33,968 nt of DNA from the NCBI GenBank assembly GCA_937996755.1, contig CALKUS010000179.1:1-33968 (forward strand), written 5' to 3'. Below, in pieces: positions 1 through 6,228 of the stretch; position 1 is the first letter of the stretch; every line of letters begins with the position of its first letter. Under the pieces are notes generated by a model. It was not told the DNA's origin and ran no database searches. It saw only the letters and a list, made by a program, of their open reading frames with translations. Source of the DNA: an uncultured Pseudomonadota bacterium. GTDB lineage: Bacteria; Pseudomonadota; Gammaproteobacteria; Xanthomonadales; Ahniellaceae. Both the position numbers and the translations under genes were made by a program.

Positions 1-2
1 AA

Positions 3-578
3 CCCGAGGACTTCGATTTCCTGCACCGCATCGGCGAGAGCTACGCCACGCTGCGTCGGTACGCGCCGGAATTCCTCTCTGTGCTCAAGCTGCGGGCAGC
101 GCCCGCCGCCAAGGACGTGCTCGACGCCATCGAGGTGCTGCGCGGCATGAACAGCGACAACGCCCGCAAGGTGCCCGCCAACGCACCAACCAATTTCATC
201 AAGCCACGCTGGCAGAAGCTGGTGATGACCGACAACGGCATCGACCGGCGCTACTACGAACTGTGCGCGCTGTCGGAGATGAAGAATGCGCTGCGCTCCG
301 GCGACATCTGGGTGCAGGGGTCGCGCCAATTCAAGGATTTCGAGGACTATCTGGTGCCGCCCGCAAAATTCGCCAGCCTCAAGCAGGCCAGCGAATTGCC
401 GCTGGCCGTGGCCACCGACTGCGACCAGTACCTGAATGAACGGCTGACGCTGCTGGAAACGCAGCTTGCGGCCGTCAACCGCATGGCGCTGGCGAACGAG
501 CTGCCGGACGCCATCATCACGGAGTCGGGCCTGAAGATCACGCCGCTCGATGCAGCGGGCGCAGGCGGCCATAGCTGA
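3..578 (+). pseudogene. tnpA: Tn3-family transposase TnpA, internal fragment
   Basis: An open frame enters from the left edge in frame 3 with no start of its own; the first in-frame ATG-like position (81) is internal. The translation carries stretches I recognise from Tn3/Tn21-type transposases, such as RRYYELCALSEMKNAL followed by RSGDIWVQGSRQFKDFEDY. These belong to the middle of a protein of nearly 1,000 residues, between the N-terminal DNA-binding region and the C-terminal DDE catalytic domain. No catalytic residue is present. Homology runs to ITESGLKITPLDA and stops at about 558. The last residues before TGA at 576-578 are read from another gene (ccoN, opposite strand). No terminal inverted repeat or resolvase is visible. 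Base use is less extreme than in the neighbours, which fits transferred DNA. The fragment cannot make an active transposase. Family assignment is firm; the reason for the break is not known. Confidence 0.85.
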
Positions 579-726
579 GCCACGCGACGTCGAAGTTGAG
601 TTGTGGCCAGTACAGCTGCGCCGCGAGCAGCACGCCCACGGCCATGCCGACGATGCCCCAGACCACCGTCATGATGGTGAACTGCAGGACGACCTTGTCG
701 TTGTAGGTGACGCGCGATTCGCTCAC
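550..726 (-). CDS. ccoN: cbb3-type cytochrome c oxidase subunit I, N-terminal fragment
   Basis: CcoN is the haem-copper catalytic subunit of the high-affinity cbb3 terminal oxidase in the inner membrane. Only about 58 residues are present: a short leader, then TYNDKVVLQFTIMTVVWGIV, one membrane helix, then QLYWPQLNFDVAWLSYGRLR and PLH, the very conserved start of CcoN. The next expected residues (TNAVIFAFGG) are absent because the sequence switches to the transposase fragment at about 550-558. All haem and copper ligands lie beyond the break. I place the start at GTG 726-724, because AGGA sits 8 nt upstream and an FNR-type box lies 62.5 nt upstream. The longer frame to 795 would read through that box. 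Identification is firm; whether the truncation is biological or an assembly artefact is open. Confidence 0.85.
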
Positions 727-753
727 GGAGTTGATCCTCGATGCGGCCGGGCG

Positions 754-795
754 ATCTTGCAGGCGCGGGCGTCGCGCGCCCTTGACCTGGATCAA
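754..795 (-). promoter_or_regulatory. FNR/Anr-type box and -10 element of ccoN
   Basis: TTGACCTGGATCAA at 782-795 matches the FNR consensus TTGAT-N4-ATCAA at 9 of 10 fixed positions. Its centre is 788.5. A class II FNR site is centred at -41.5, which puts the start of transcription at 747, and the hexamer at -12 to -7 (759-754, minus strand) reads CAAGAT, keeping the key A2 and T6. FNR/Anr control of ccoN under low oxygen is established in other proteobacteria. That it acts here is inferred from the match and geometry. Confidence 0.7.
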
Positions 796-853
796 TCGAC
801 GCTCGCGATCGTCGACCGCGTGTACGCGCGTGCCAATTGTCCGAAAGTGGCGC

Positions 854-874
854 CGGCGCCCGCTGCGGGCGCCG
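854..874 (-). terminator. GC-rich hairpin after usp2
   Basis: CGGCGCCC (854-861) pairs with GGGCGCCG (867-874) around a 5-nt loop, an 8-bp perfect stem 22 nt past the stop of the second universal stress gene. On the minus strand it is followed only by a short CTTTC, not a real U-tract, so termination here is plausible but weakly supported. Confidence 0.35.
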
Positions 875-895
875 CTCGCGCGGCGTCGCCGCGTG

Positions 896-1360
896 TCAGC
901 CCCGGCGCGCGCGCGCCGGTCCGCGGACCACGAGGACCGGCCGGTCGGCCAGCTCGAGCACGCGCGAGGCGACTGAGCCGAGCAGGATGCGCGCGACGCG
1001 GTCGCGGCCGTGCGAGCCGACCACGATGAGGTCGCAGCGCAGGCGTTGCGCCGCGGCGATCAGCTGCGCGGCCGCCGGCAGGCCGCCGAGATGGTGCGTG
1101 CGGCACGCGACGCCCGCGGCGCGCGCGGCACGCGCCACCGGATCGAGCGCGGCACGCGCGGCCTTGCGCGAGCGCGCCGCGTGCGCGCGCATCGCGGCCT
1201 CGAACGGCGAGCCGTGCGCTTCGGCCGGGACCGCGAACGGCGGCGAGACGTGCACCACCTCGAGCGCGGCACCGACTGCGCGCGCGAGCCCGAGCGCGTG
1301 GCGCGCGGCCAGCGCCGCCAGCGTGGACCCGTCGTGCCCGACGAGGATGCGCCGGTACAT
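896..1360 (-). CDS. universal stress protein, ATP-binding UspA type (second copy)
   Basis: A 154-residue single-domain UspA-family protein, the usual length for one Usp fold. It starts MYRRILVGHDGSTLA, with the first strand and the ligand-contacting Asp of the fold. Near the C-terminus it has VVGSHGRDRVARILLGSVAS, the G-x2-G-x9-G-S loop of the ATP-binding Usp class. Such proteins are cytoplasmic dimers that aid survival in energy or oxygen limitation; their direct partners are mostly unknown. The start ATG (1360) is 8 nt past the stop of the preceding usp gene with no strong ribosome site, which suggests translational coupling. The two copies share the fold but differ clearly in the middle, so this is an old duplication. 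An in-frame extension upstream runs inside the other usp gene and is rejected. Confidence 0.9.
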   Translation of the reverse strand: MYRRILVGHDGSTLAALAARHALGLARAVGAALEVVHVSPPFAVPAEAHGSPFEAAMRAHAARSRKAARAALDPVARAARAAGVACRTHHLGGLPAAAQLIAAAQRLRCDLIVVGSHGRDRVARILLGSVASRVLELADRPVLVVRGPARARRG

Positions 1361-1368
1361 GCGCGCGC

Positions 1369-1842
1369 TCAGGCTTTCGCCGCGCGCCGCTTGCGCGCGT
1401 CGCGGTGCACGAGCACCGGGATGGTGGACAGCGCGAGCACGCGCGTCGTCACCGAGCCGAGCCAGAGCTGGCCCAGTGCGCCGCGCCCGTGCGACCCGAC
1501 GACCACGAGGTCGCATTTCTCCGAGCGCGCGACCGCGACGATCGCCTCGGCCGGCGGCAGGCTGCGCAGGTGGCGGGCCTTGCAGGGGACGCCCGCCTTC
1601 GCGGCGCGCGACTCGATGTCGCCGAGGTAGCGTTTCGCCGCCGCCTTCGTGCTCTCGGTATAGACGTCGACCGGCAGCAGCGGCGCCGGCACGAACTCGA
1701 AGCCCACGGGCGTCGCGAACGGCGGCGACGCATAGAGCGCGACGATCGCGGCGCCGAGCGACTTCGCGAGCGCGATGGCGTGCTCGGCGGCGTGCAGGGC
1801 GAGCTCGGAACCGTCCGTGGCGACCAGGATGCGCTTGTACAT
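1369..1842 (-). CDS. universal stress protein, ATP-binding UspA type (first copy)
   Basis: A 157-residue UspA-fold protein starting MYKRILVATDGSELA. It carries VVVGSHGRGALGQLWLGSVT, the G-x2-G-x9-G-S nucleotide loop. The start at 1842 is supported by GGAG (minus strand 1853-1850) 7 nt upstream, whereas the longer frame to 1911 has none. Upstream lies an FNR-like site whose centre is 62.5 nt from this start, the same distance as at ccoN. Pseudomonas Usp proteins are known members of the Anr regulon in anaerobic energy stress, and the same role is the natural inference here. It is probably co-transcribed with the second usp gene, and the receiver gene lies 84 nt upstream on the same strand. Function beyond stress survival cannot be read from sequence. 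Confidence 0.92.
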   Translation of the reverse strand: MYKRILVATDGSELALHAAEHAIALAKSLGAAIVALYASPPFATPVGFEFVPAPLLPVDVYTESTKAAAKRYLGDIESRAAKAGVPCKARHLRSLPPAEAIVAVARSEKCDLVVVGSHGRGALGQLWLGSVTTRVLALSTIPVLVHRDARKRRAAKA

Positions 1843-1869
1843 GGCGGCACTCCGCGGAGGACTGCCGCC

Positions 1870-1911
1870 ACCATCGCGCGCGCCGCGGCGCCGCGTGTTG
1901 CGCGAGATCAA
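1870..1911 (-). promoter_or_regulatory. FNR-like box and -10 element before the usp pair
   Basis: On the minus strand 1911-1898 reads TTGATCTCGCGCAA: one perfect half-site (TTGAT) and a second half-site matching three of five positions. The centre is 1904.5. The class II position for a -10 element falls at 1875-1870, which reads GATGGT on the minus strand (A2, T3 and T6 of TATAAT conserved). The match is weaker than at ccoN. The identical 62.5-nt spacing to the start codon is what makes it convincing. Confidence 0.5.
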
Positions 1912-1926
1912 CTCCGCGCGTTCGCG

Positions 1927-2280
1927 TCAGCCGCGCGCCTTCAGCCAGCGTTCCACGTCGTCGAGGCTGACCGGCTTCACCCAGTGGCAATCGAAGCCGG
2001 CTGCCTTCGTGCGCGCGCGGTCGTCCGCGCCGCCGTGGCCGGTGAGCGCGATCAGCGTGACGGCGTTGCCGAGCCGCGCACGGAGCGCCTGCGCGAGCTC
2101 GATCCCGCCCATGCCGGGCATGCTGAGGTCGAGGATCGCGATCGCGGGCCGCCATTCGTCGAGCATGGCGAGCGCGGATTCGCCGTCGAGCGCCGTGCGC
2201 ACTTCCTGGCCGAGCAGCTCGAGGCCGATGCCCAGGACCTCCGCGGCTTCGGCGTTGTCGTCGACGACGAGGATGGCCAT
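1927..2280 (-). CDS. single-domain response regulator (CheY-like receiver)
   Basis: A 117-residue protein consisting only of a receiver domain. The acidic pair D7-D8, phospho-acceptor D51 in ILDLSMPGMGG, switch residue T80 and K102 in WVKPV are all present, so it should be phosphorylatable. It has no DNA-binding or enzymatic output domain, so it acts by protein contact or as a relay step. It follows the hybrid kinase on the same strand, separated only by the 165-bp palindrome at 2283-2447. Its ATG is 2 nt from the edge of that repeat, so the repeat supplies its leader, and no Shine-Dalgarno sequence is visible. The kinase next door is the likely phosphodonor (inference). No Hpt protein is encoded nearby, although a hybrid kinase normally needs one to pass phosphate to a second receiver. 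Confidence 0.9.
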   Translation of the reverse strand: MAILVVDDNAEAAEVLGIGLELLGQEVRTALDGESALAMLDEWRPAIAILDLSMPGMGGIELAQALRARLGNAVTLIALTGHGGADDRARTKAAGFDCHWVKPVSLDDVERWLKARG

Positions 2281-2282
2281 GG

Positions 2283-2447
2283 CTAGTGTCCGGTTCCGTG
2301 AATATGTTCAATAGATCGCGACGGACCAGGCTCGCGAGACGAGGCGCGAGGAGGAGACATGGCAACGCCATGGCGACGACGAGCAACGACGTATCGCGGG
2401 CCTGGAACGAGCGAGAATTGAAAGGTATTTGCGGAACAGGACACTAG
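2283..2447. mobile_element. 165-bp imperfect palindrome with CTAG ends, MITE-like
   Basis: The ends CTAGTGTCCGGTTCCG (2283-2298) and CGGAACAGGACACTAG (2432-2447) are inverted repeats with one mismatch. Further matched blocks continue inward (AATA, TTCAAT, CCAGGC), and the centre is the hairpin CATGGC-AAC-GCCATG at 2358-2372. Its midpoint, 2365, is exactly the midpoint of the whole element. The outer CTAG on each side could be a target duplication around TGTCC...GGACA termini. Termini in TGT/ACA and a taste for CTAG are known for some IS481-family elements, so a non-autonomous relative is possible but unproven. No transposase is inside. It fills the space between kinase and receiver: the kinase stop codon TAG (2446-2444) lies inside one end, and the receiver ATG is 2 nt beyond the other. 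Confidence 0.65.
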
Positions 2448-4357
2448 GCCACCGCGCGGCCGGCGAGGCGCGCGACGCTCGCGACCAGCTGGGCGGCGTC
2501 GAGCGGCTTCGCCGCGTGCAGCTGGAATCCCGCCTGCTCGGCGCGCAGCCGATCCTCGGGCCGCGCGAAGGCGGTGAGCGCGATCGCGGGCGTGGCGCCG
2601 CCGTCGGCCGCCGCGAGTGCGCGCACGCGCCGGATGAGCGCGTATCCGTCCTCGTGCGGCATGCCGATGTCGCTCACCAGCACGTCGGGTCGCCAGTCCA
2701 CGAGCGTATCGTACGCCTGCGCCGCGGACGTGGCGCAGCGCACTTCGGCGCGCGCGTCGGCCAGCAGGTGCATCAACAGCTCGCACGCATCGCGCTCGTC
2801 GTCGACGACGAGCACGCGCACGCCGTCGAGCCGCGCCAGCGCCACGGGCGCGGTGGTCGTCGCATCCACGATGGCCGGACGCTCGCGCGGCGGCAGGTCC
2901 TCGAGCTGGCGCGGCAGCTGCACGAAGAAGCGCGCGCCCTGGCCGCGGCCCGCGCTCTCGGCGCGGATCGTGCCGCCGTGCAGCTCGACCAGCTGCTTCA
3001 CGATGGCGAGGCCGAGGCCGAGGCCACCGTGCTCGCGCGTGCTCGAGCTGTCGGCCTGCCGGAAGCGCTCGAACACGTGCGGCAGGAACGCGGGCTCGAT
3101 GCCGCGGCCGGTGTCGCTCACGGCGACCTCGACGAACCGCGGCCGCGATTTCAGCTCGACGCGCACGCGGCCTTCGCGGTCGGTGAACTTGATGGCGTTC
3201 GACAGCAGGTTCCACATCACCTGCTGCAGGCGCCCGGCGTCGCCGCGAATGCGGTCGACGTCGGGGTCGAGCGCGAGCGCGATCTCGATGCCGCGTGCGT
3301 CGGCGGCCGGGCGCACGGTCGCGACGGCCGCCTCGATCACGTCGGCGAGCCGCACGGGCAGCACTTCGAGCCGCACCTTGCCCGAGACGATCGCGCTCAT
3401 GTCGAGCAGGTCGTCGATGATCTGGGTCTGCACGCGCGCGTTGCGCTCGATCGCCTCCAGGCCCTTCGCGAGCGATGGATCGGCGGCCGTGCGCCGCAGC
3501 ACCTGCACCCAGCCGAGGATCGGCGTCATCGGCGTGCGCAGCTCGTGCGACAGCGTGGCGACGAACTCGTCCTTCATGCGGCTCGCACGTTCGGCCTCGG
3601 CGCGCGCCTGGCGCTCGCTCTCGAGCAGCGCCTGGCGCTGCGTCGCGGCTTCCGAGATCTGCGCGCTCTGCGCCTGGATCTGCGCGAGCATTTCGTTGAA
3701 CGCTTCCGTGAGGACGCCGATCTCGTCCGTGGCGCGGTGCTCGGCGCGGATGCCGTAGTCGCGCGTCTGCGAGACGCGCCGCGCGGTGTCGGCGAGCGCG
3801 TCGATCGGCTCGACCAGCTGGCGCTTCAGGCGGTTCGCGAACATCCACGCCGCGCCCATCGACGCGAGCGCGACCAGCAGCGAGATGAGCGCGCTGAAGA
3901 ACAGGCGCTGGTGCACGTCGCCGAGGTCGTACACCACCTGCAGGTCGCCGAGCGGCTGGCCGCGGTCGACGACGGGCTTCGAGTAGACGCGCCAGCCGGC
4001 GACGATCGAGTGGCCGGGCCGCTGCGGCGGCAGCAACGGCGCCGGCGCCGACGCGCGCTCGTAGCCGGCGAAGCGGCGGCCGTCGCGCGTGAACAGCACG
4101 GCCGCCGCGACGTTCGGCGCCGCACGCAGCGCGGCGACCGCCTCGTCGGCGTGGTCGGGATCACCGAACGCGAGCGGTGCGCCCGAGTTCATCGCCACGA
4201 TGCTGGCCTGCGATTCGATCGTCTCCGCCGCGCGTTCGCGCAGGTCGACGTAGTCGATCACGACGAGCGCGGCGCACACGATCGAGACGGCGATGCCGCT
4301 CGCCGCGGCCGCGAGCAGCGTGATCTTGTCGCCGAAGGATTTCGTGAGCCGGAACAT
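2444..4357 (-). CDS. hybrid sensor histidine kinase: CHASE8-like sensor, HAMP, HisKA, HATPase, receiver
   Basis: A 637-residue inner-membrane kinase. Membrane helices lie near residues 12-35 and 157-178. The periplasmic part between them (MNSGAPLAFGDPDHADEA, then an ALRAAPNVAAAVLF-type stretch) resembles the CHASE8 sensor of YfiN-like proteins. Next come HAMP and a coiled coil. HisKA follows with H271 in ATLSHELRTPM. The ATPase part has N, G1 (DTGRGIE) and G2 (GGLGLGLAI) boxes. A C-terminal receiver carries phospho-acceptor D563 in VLVSDIGMP. All catalytic residues are present. The start overlaps the stop of the yfiR-like gene as TGATG, indicating translational coupling. The stop codon comes from the palindromic element at 2283-2447, so the last residues may differ from the ancestral protein. 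The inferred role is an envelope or redox sensor that autophosphorylates on His and then transfers to its own receiver. Confidence 0.93.
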   Translation of the reverse strand: MFRLTKSFGDKITLLAAAASGIAVSIVCAALVVIDYVDLRERAAETIESQASIVAMNSGAPLAFGDPDHADEAVAALRAAPNVAAAVLFTRDGRRFAGYERASAPAPLLPPQRPGHSIVAGWRVYSKPVVDRGQPLGDLQVVYDLGDVHQRLFFSALISLLVALASMGAAWMFANRLKRQLVEPIDALADTARRVSQTRDYGIRAEHRATDEIGVLTEAFNEMLAQIQAQSAQISEAATQRQALLESERQARAEAERASRMKDEFVATLSHELRTPMTPILGWVQVLRRTAADPSLAKGLEAIERNARVQTQIIDDLLDMSAIVSGKVRLEVLPVRLADVIEAAVATVRPAADARGIEIALALDPDVDRIRGDAGRLQQVMWNLLSNAIKFTDREGRVRVELKSRPRFVEVAVSDTGRGIEPAFLPHVFERFRQADSSSTREHGGLGLGLAIVKQLVELHGGTIRAESAGRGQGARFFVQLPRQLEDLPPRERPAIVDATTTAPVALARLDGVRVLVVDDERDACELLMHLLADARAEVRCATSAAQAYDTLVDWRPDVLVSDIGMPHEDGYALIRRVRALAAADGGATPAIALTAFARPEDRLRAEQAGFQLHAAKPLDAAQLVASVARLAGRAVA

Positions 4358-4944
4358 CAGCGGGCTCCCCGCGCGACGATCTGCGCGAGCTTCAGCACCT
4401 TCGCGCTGACTTCGAGCCGCGTGGCGGCGATCGCCGCGGGGTTCGCACGGAAGCCGATGCGCGTGCCTTCGGGCACCAGCTCGAGCATTCCGCCGGCGGC
4501 CGCGAATCCGCCGATGTCGCCGACCGTCAGCACGTCCGCGTTGGCGACGAGCGCGAGCGCGCCGCCGGCTTCGCTGCGCGCGTCCGCGGCGACGTACAAC
4601 ACGTGGCAGCTGCGCAGGTGCTCGCCGAGCACCTGCGCGGCGTCGCTGCCCAGGCCGCGCGCGCCGACGCGCTCGACCACGAGCGGCCGCTCGGCCACGC
4701 GCGTGCCGGGCACGATGCGCTCGAGCACGGCCACGACCTCGTCCGCGCCGAGCGCGCAGACGTGGAATGCATCCTCCCTGCCCGCGAAGCTCGACGCGGG
4801 CCAGCTCGTGTAGCGTACGAAGTTCACGACGAACGCCGCCTTCACCTGCGCGGGCGTGGCGCGCGCCGGCGCCTGCGCGCCCGCGTCGGGCGCGCAGGCG
4901 CACAGGCACGCGATCGCGAGGACGCGGGCAAGGCGGGCACGCAC
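4357..4944 (-). CDS. YfiR-like periplasmic protein (DUF4154)
   Basis: A 195-residue secreted protein with a signal peptide ending near AGAQA. The mature part starts with the YfiR pattern QVKAAFVVNFVRYTSWPASS and goes on through FHVCALG, an ERPLVVERV strand and SCHVLYVAAD. It closes with MLELVPEGTRIGFRANPAAI, all typical of DUF4154. In Pseudomonas, YfiR is the periplasmic repressor that binds the CHASE8-containing diguanylate cyclase YfiN. Here the protein is translationally coupled to a hybrid histidine kinase with a CHASE8-like sensor, so its likely partner is that kinase (inference). The start is GTG at 4944; no good ribosome site is seen, and a nearby alternative start is possible. The 159 nt upstream (4945-5103) show no recognisable promoter. 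Confidence 0.88.
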   Translation of the reverse strand: MRARLARVLAIACLCACAPDAGAQAPARATPAQVKAAFVVNFVRYTSWPASSFAGREDAFHVCALGADEVVAVLERIVPGTRVAERPLVVERVGARGLGSDAAQVLGEHLRSCHVLYVAADARSEAGGALALVANADVLTVGDIGGFAAAGGMLELVPEGTRIGFRANPAAIAATRLEVSAKVLKLAQIVARGAR

Positions 4945-5103
4945 GGCGGCTGGCGTGGCGATCGGCAGGGCTTCCGGGGTGCAGGTGTGCCGCCACGATA
5001 ACGGCGGCGCGGGGCACGTGCAGCGGGGTCGAGGCGGACGCGGCAGCCCGCACGCGCGGAATGCACGGCGCGCGCACGGCGCGGCGCGCTTTGTAAACGA
5101 TCG

Positions 5104-5544
5104 CTACGGACCGCCGCGGACGGCGCGGACGCCTTTCGATTCGCCGGGCGGACGCGGCCGCACCGTCACGAGGCGCGGTTCGCGCGCGGCCGGCACGAGC
5201 GCCGCGCGAGCGTCCGCGTCGAGCGCCTGCAGGCGCTGGATGCGGCAGCGGCGACCGTCGACGATCGCCTCGTCGACGCCCGACACGATGCGGTGTCCGG
5301 CGGCCGTTAGCGCGAGCAGGCGGGCTTCCGCGAGGCCGGCGCAGGGCGGCGCGAGCGTGAGCAGCCACGCGCGGCCGGCGCGATCGGGCCACACGACGAC
5401 GCGCGGACCGTCCTGCGGCTCGAAGTCGCGCAGCAGCGTGAACGTGAACCAGGGCACGGGCGGGCCCGGTTCGGCGGCCGCCGCGGGCAGCGCAACGGCG
5501 AGCACGAGCGTGAGCGCGCGCAGGATTCGCGACATCGTGGTCAT
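5104..5544 (-). CDS. small secreted protein, DUF6491-like
   Basis: About 146 residues with a clear signal peptide (LRALTLVLAVALPAAAAEPG). The mature part is a compact domain with two cysteines, one in LAPPCAGLAEA and one in DGRRCRIQRLQAL, and ends in a basic, proline-rich tail. The pattern strand - CxGL - short strand - D...CxI resembles DUF6491 proteins common in Xanthomonadales, whose function is unknown. I take the start at 5544 (MTTMSRIL); MSRIL at 5535 is equally possible since neither has a strong ribosome site. It reads toward the yfiR-like gene 159 nt away and diverges from the receiver gene at 5611. The two Cys may form a disulfide in the periplasm (inference). Confidence 0.6.
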   Translation of the reverse strand: MTTMSRILRALTLVLAVALPAAAAEPGPPVPWFTFTLLRDFEPQDGPRVVVWPDRAGRAWLLTLAPPCAGLAEARLLALTAAGHRIVSGVDEAIVDGRRCRIQRLQALDADARAALVPAAREPRLVTVRPRPPGESKGVRAVRGGP

Positions 5545-5610
5545 GGCGGGATCATGGCATCTTCCCCGGATGACGGTCGCGCGCTCGCGTGCGTCGCAGG
5601 GAGCCGAGTG

Positions 5611-5976
5611 ATGGCAGGCAATCCACGCATCCTGGTCGTTGACGACAACCGCGACGCGGCCGAGATGCTGGCCGTCGCGCTCGCGCCGAGCGGCGCCGAC
5701 CTCCGCCTGGCCGCGTCGGGCCTGGAGGCGCTCGCGACGCTCGAGGTGTTCGCGGCGGACGTCGTGTTCCTCGACATCAGCATGCCCGGCATGGACGGCC
5801 ACGAGCTCGCGCGACGCATCCGTGCGCGCGAGGACGGCGCGCGACTGCGCCTGATCGCGTTGAGCGGCCTCGGCGACGAAGCGACCCGCCTGCTCTCGCG
5901 CGCCGTCGGCATCGACATACACCTCGTGAAGCCGGTGGACCTCGAGCAGATCGAAACCTTGCTGGCGACGCTCTAG
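5611..5976 (+). CDS. single-domain response regulator (CheY-like receiver)
   Basis: A 121-residue stand-alone receiver. D11-D12, phospho-acceptor D55 in VFLDISMPGMDG, S85 at the switch position and K107 in LVKPVD are all present. There is no output domain. The start at 5611 is set by GGAG 7 nt upstream; the frame is open further back but without a ribosome site. It is closely similar in plan to the receiver at 1927-2280 but lies on the other strand, alone, with no kinase beside it. It is convergent with ycgL, and the stop codons of both genes share the CTAG at 5973-5976. It probably receives phosphate from a kinase elsewhere, or from the hybrid kinase 1.3 kb away; the sequence cannot decide. 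Confidence 0.9.
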   Translation: MAGNPRILVVDDNRDAAEMLAVALAPSGADLRLAASGLEALATLEVFAADVVFLDISMPGMDGHELARRIRAREDGARLRLIALSGLGDEATRLLSRAVGIDIHLVKPVDLEQIETLLATL

Positions 5977-6224
5977 GGAACCTGGCGGGTCACCGGGTTC
6001 GGTGGCGGGAACTGGACCCAGAAGCCGTCGTCGGCGAGCGCCTGGAGCACGAGTGCGGAATCGGCCTGCGCCAGCTTGCGTTCCGGCGTGAGCGGGAACG
6101 CGAGCGTGCGTTCCCAGGGTCCCAGCGCCGCGACCGCGGCCGGCAGCGTCGCGACGTCGGTCGCTGCCGGCACGTAGAGATAGGTCAGCTCGCGCTTGCC
6201 GCTGCGGTAGACGACGACGTCCAT
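5973..6224 (-). CDS. ycgL: YcgL family protein
   Basis: An 83-residue cytoplasmic protein that begins VVVYRSGKRELTYLYV, like the YcgL consensus (VIYRSxKRDxTYLYV). It contains the LAFPLTPERKLAQAD core and ends in the typical GFWVQFPPPNP tail. YcgL is nearly confined to Gammaproteobacteria and its biochemical role is still unsettled, so it mainly helps place the organism. Length is normal. It starts 4 nt after the stop of the tricorn-like protease gene and is surely read from the same transcript. Its last four bases overlap the end of the convergent receiver gene. Whether it has any functional link with the protease is unknown. Confidence 0.88.
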   Translation of the reverse strand: MDVVVYRSGKRELTYLYVPAATDVATLPAAVAALGPWERTLAFPLTPERKLAQADSALVLQALADDGFWVQFPPPNPVTRQVP

Positions 6225-6228
6225 CCGC

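Noticed and set aside
3..578. An intact Tn3 transposon at the left edge
   Set aside because: No terminal inverted repeat, resolvase, cargo or catalytic domain is present; only the middle of the transposase is here.
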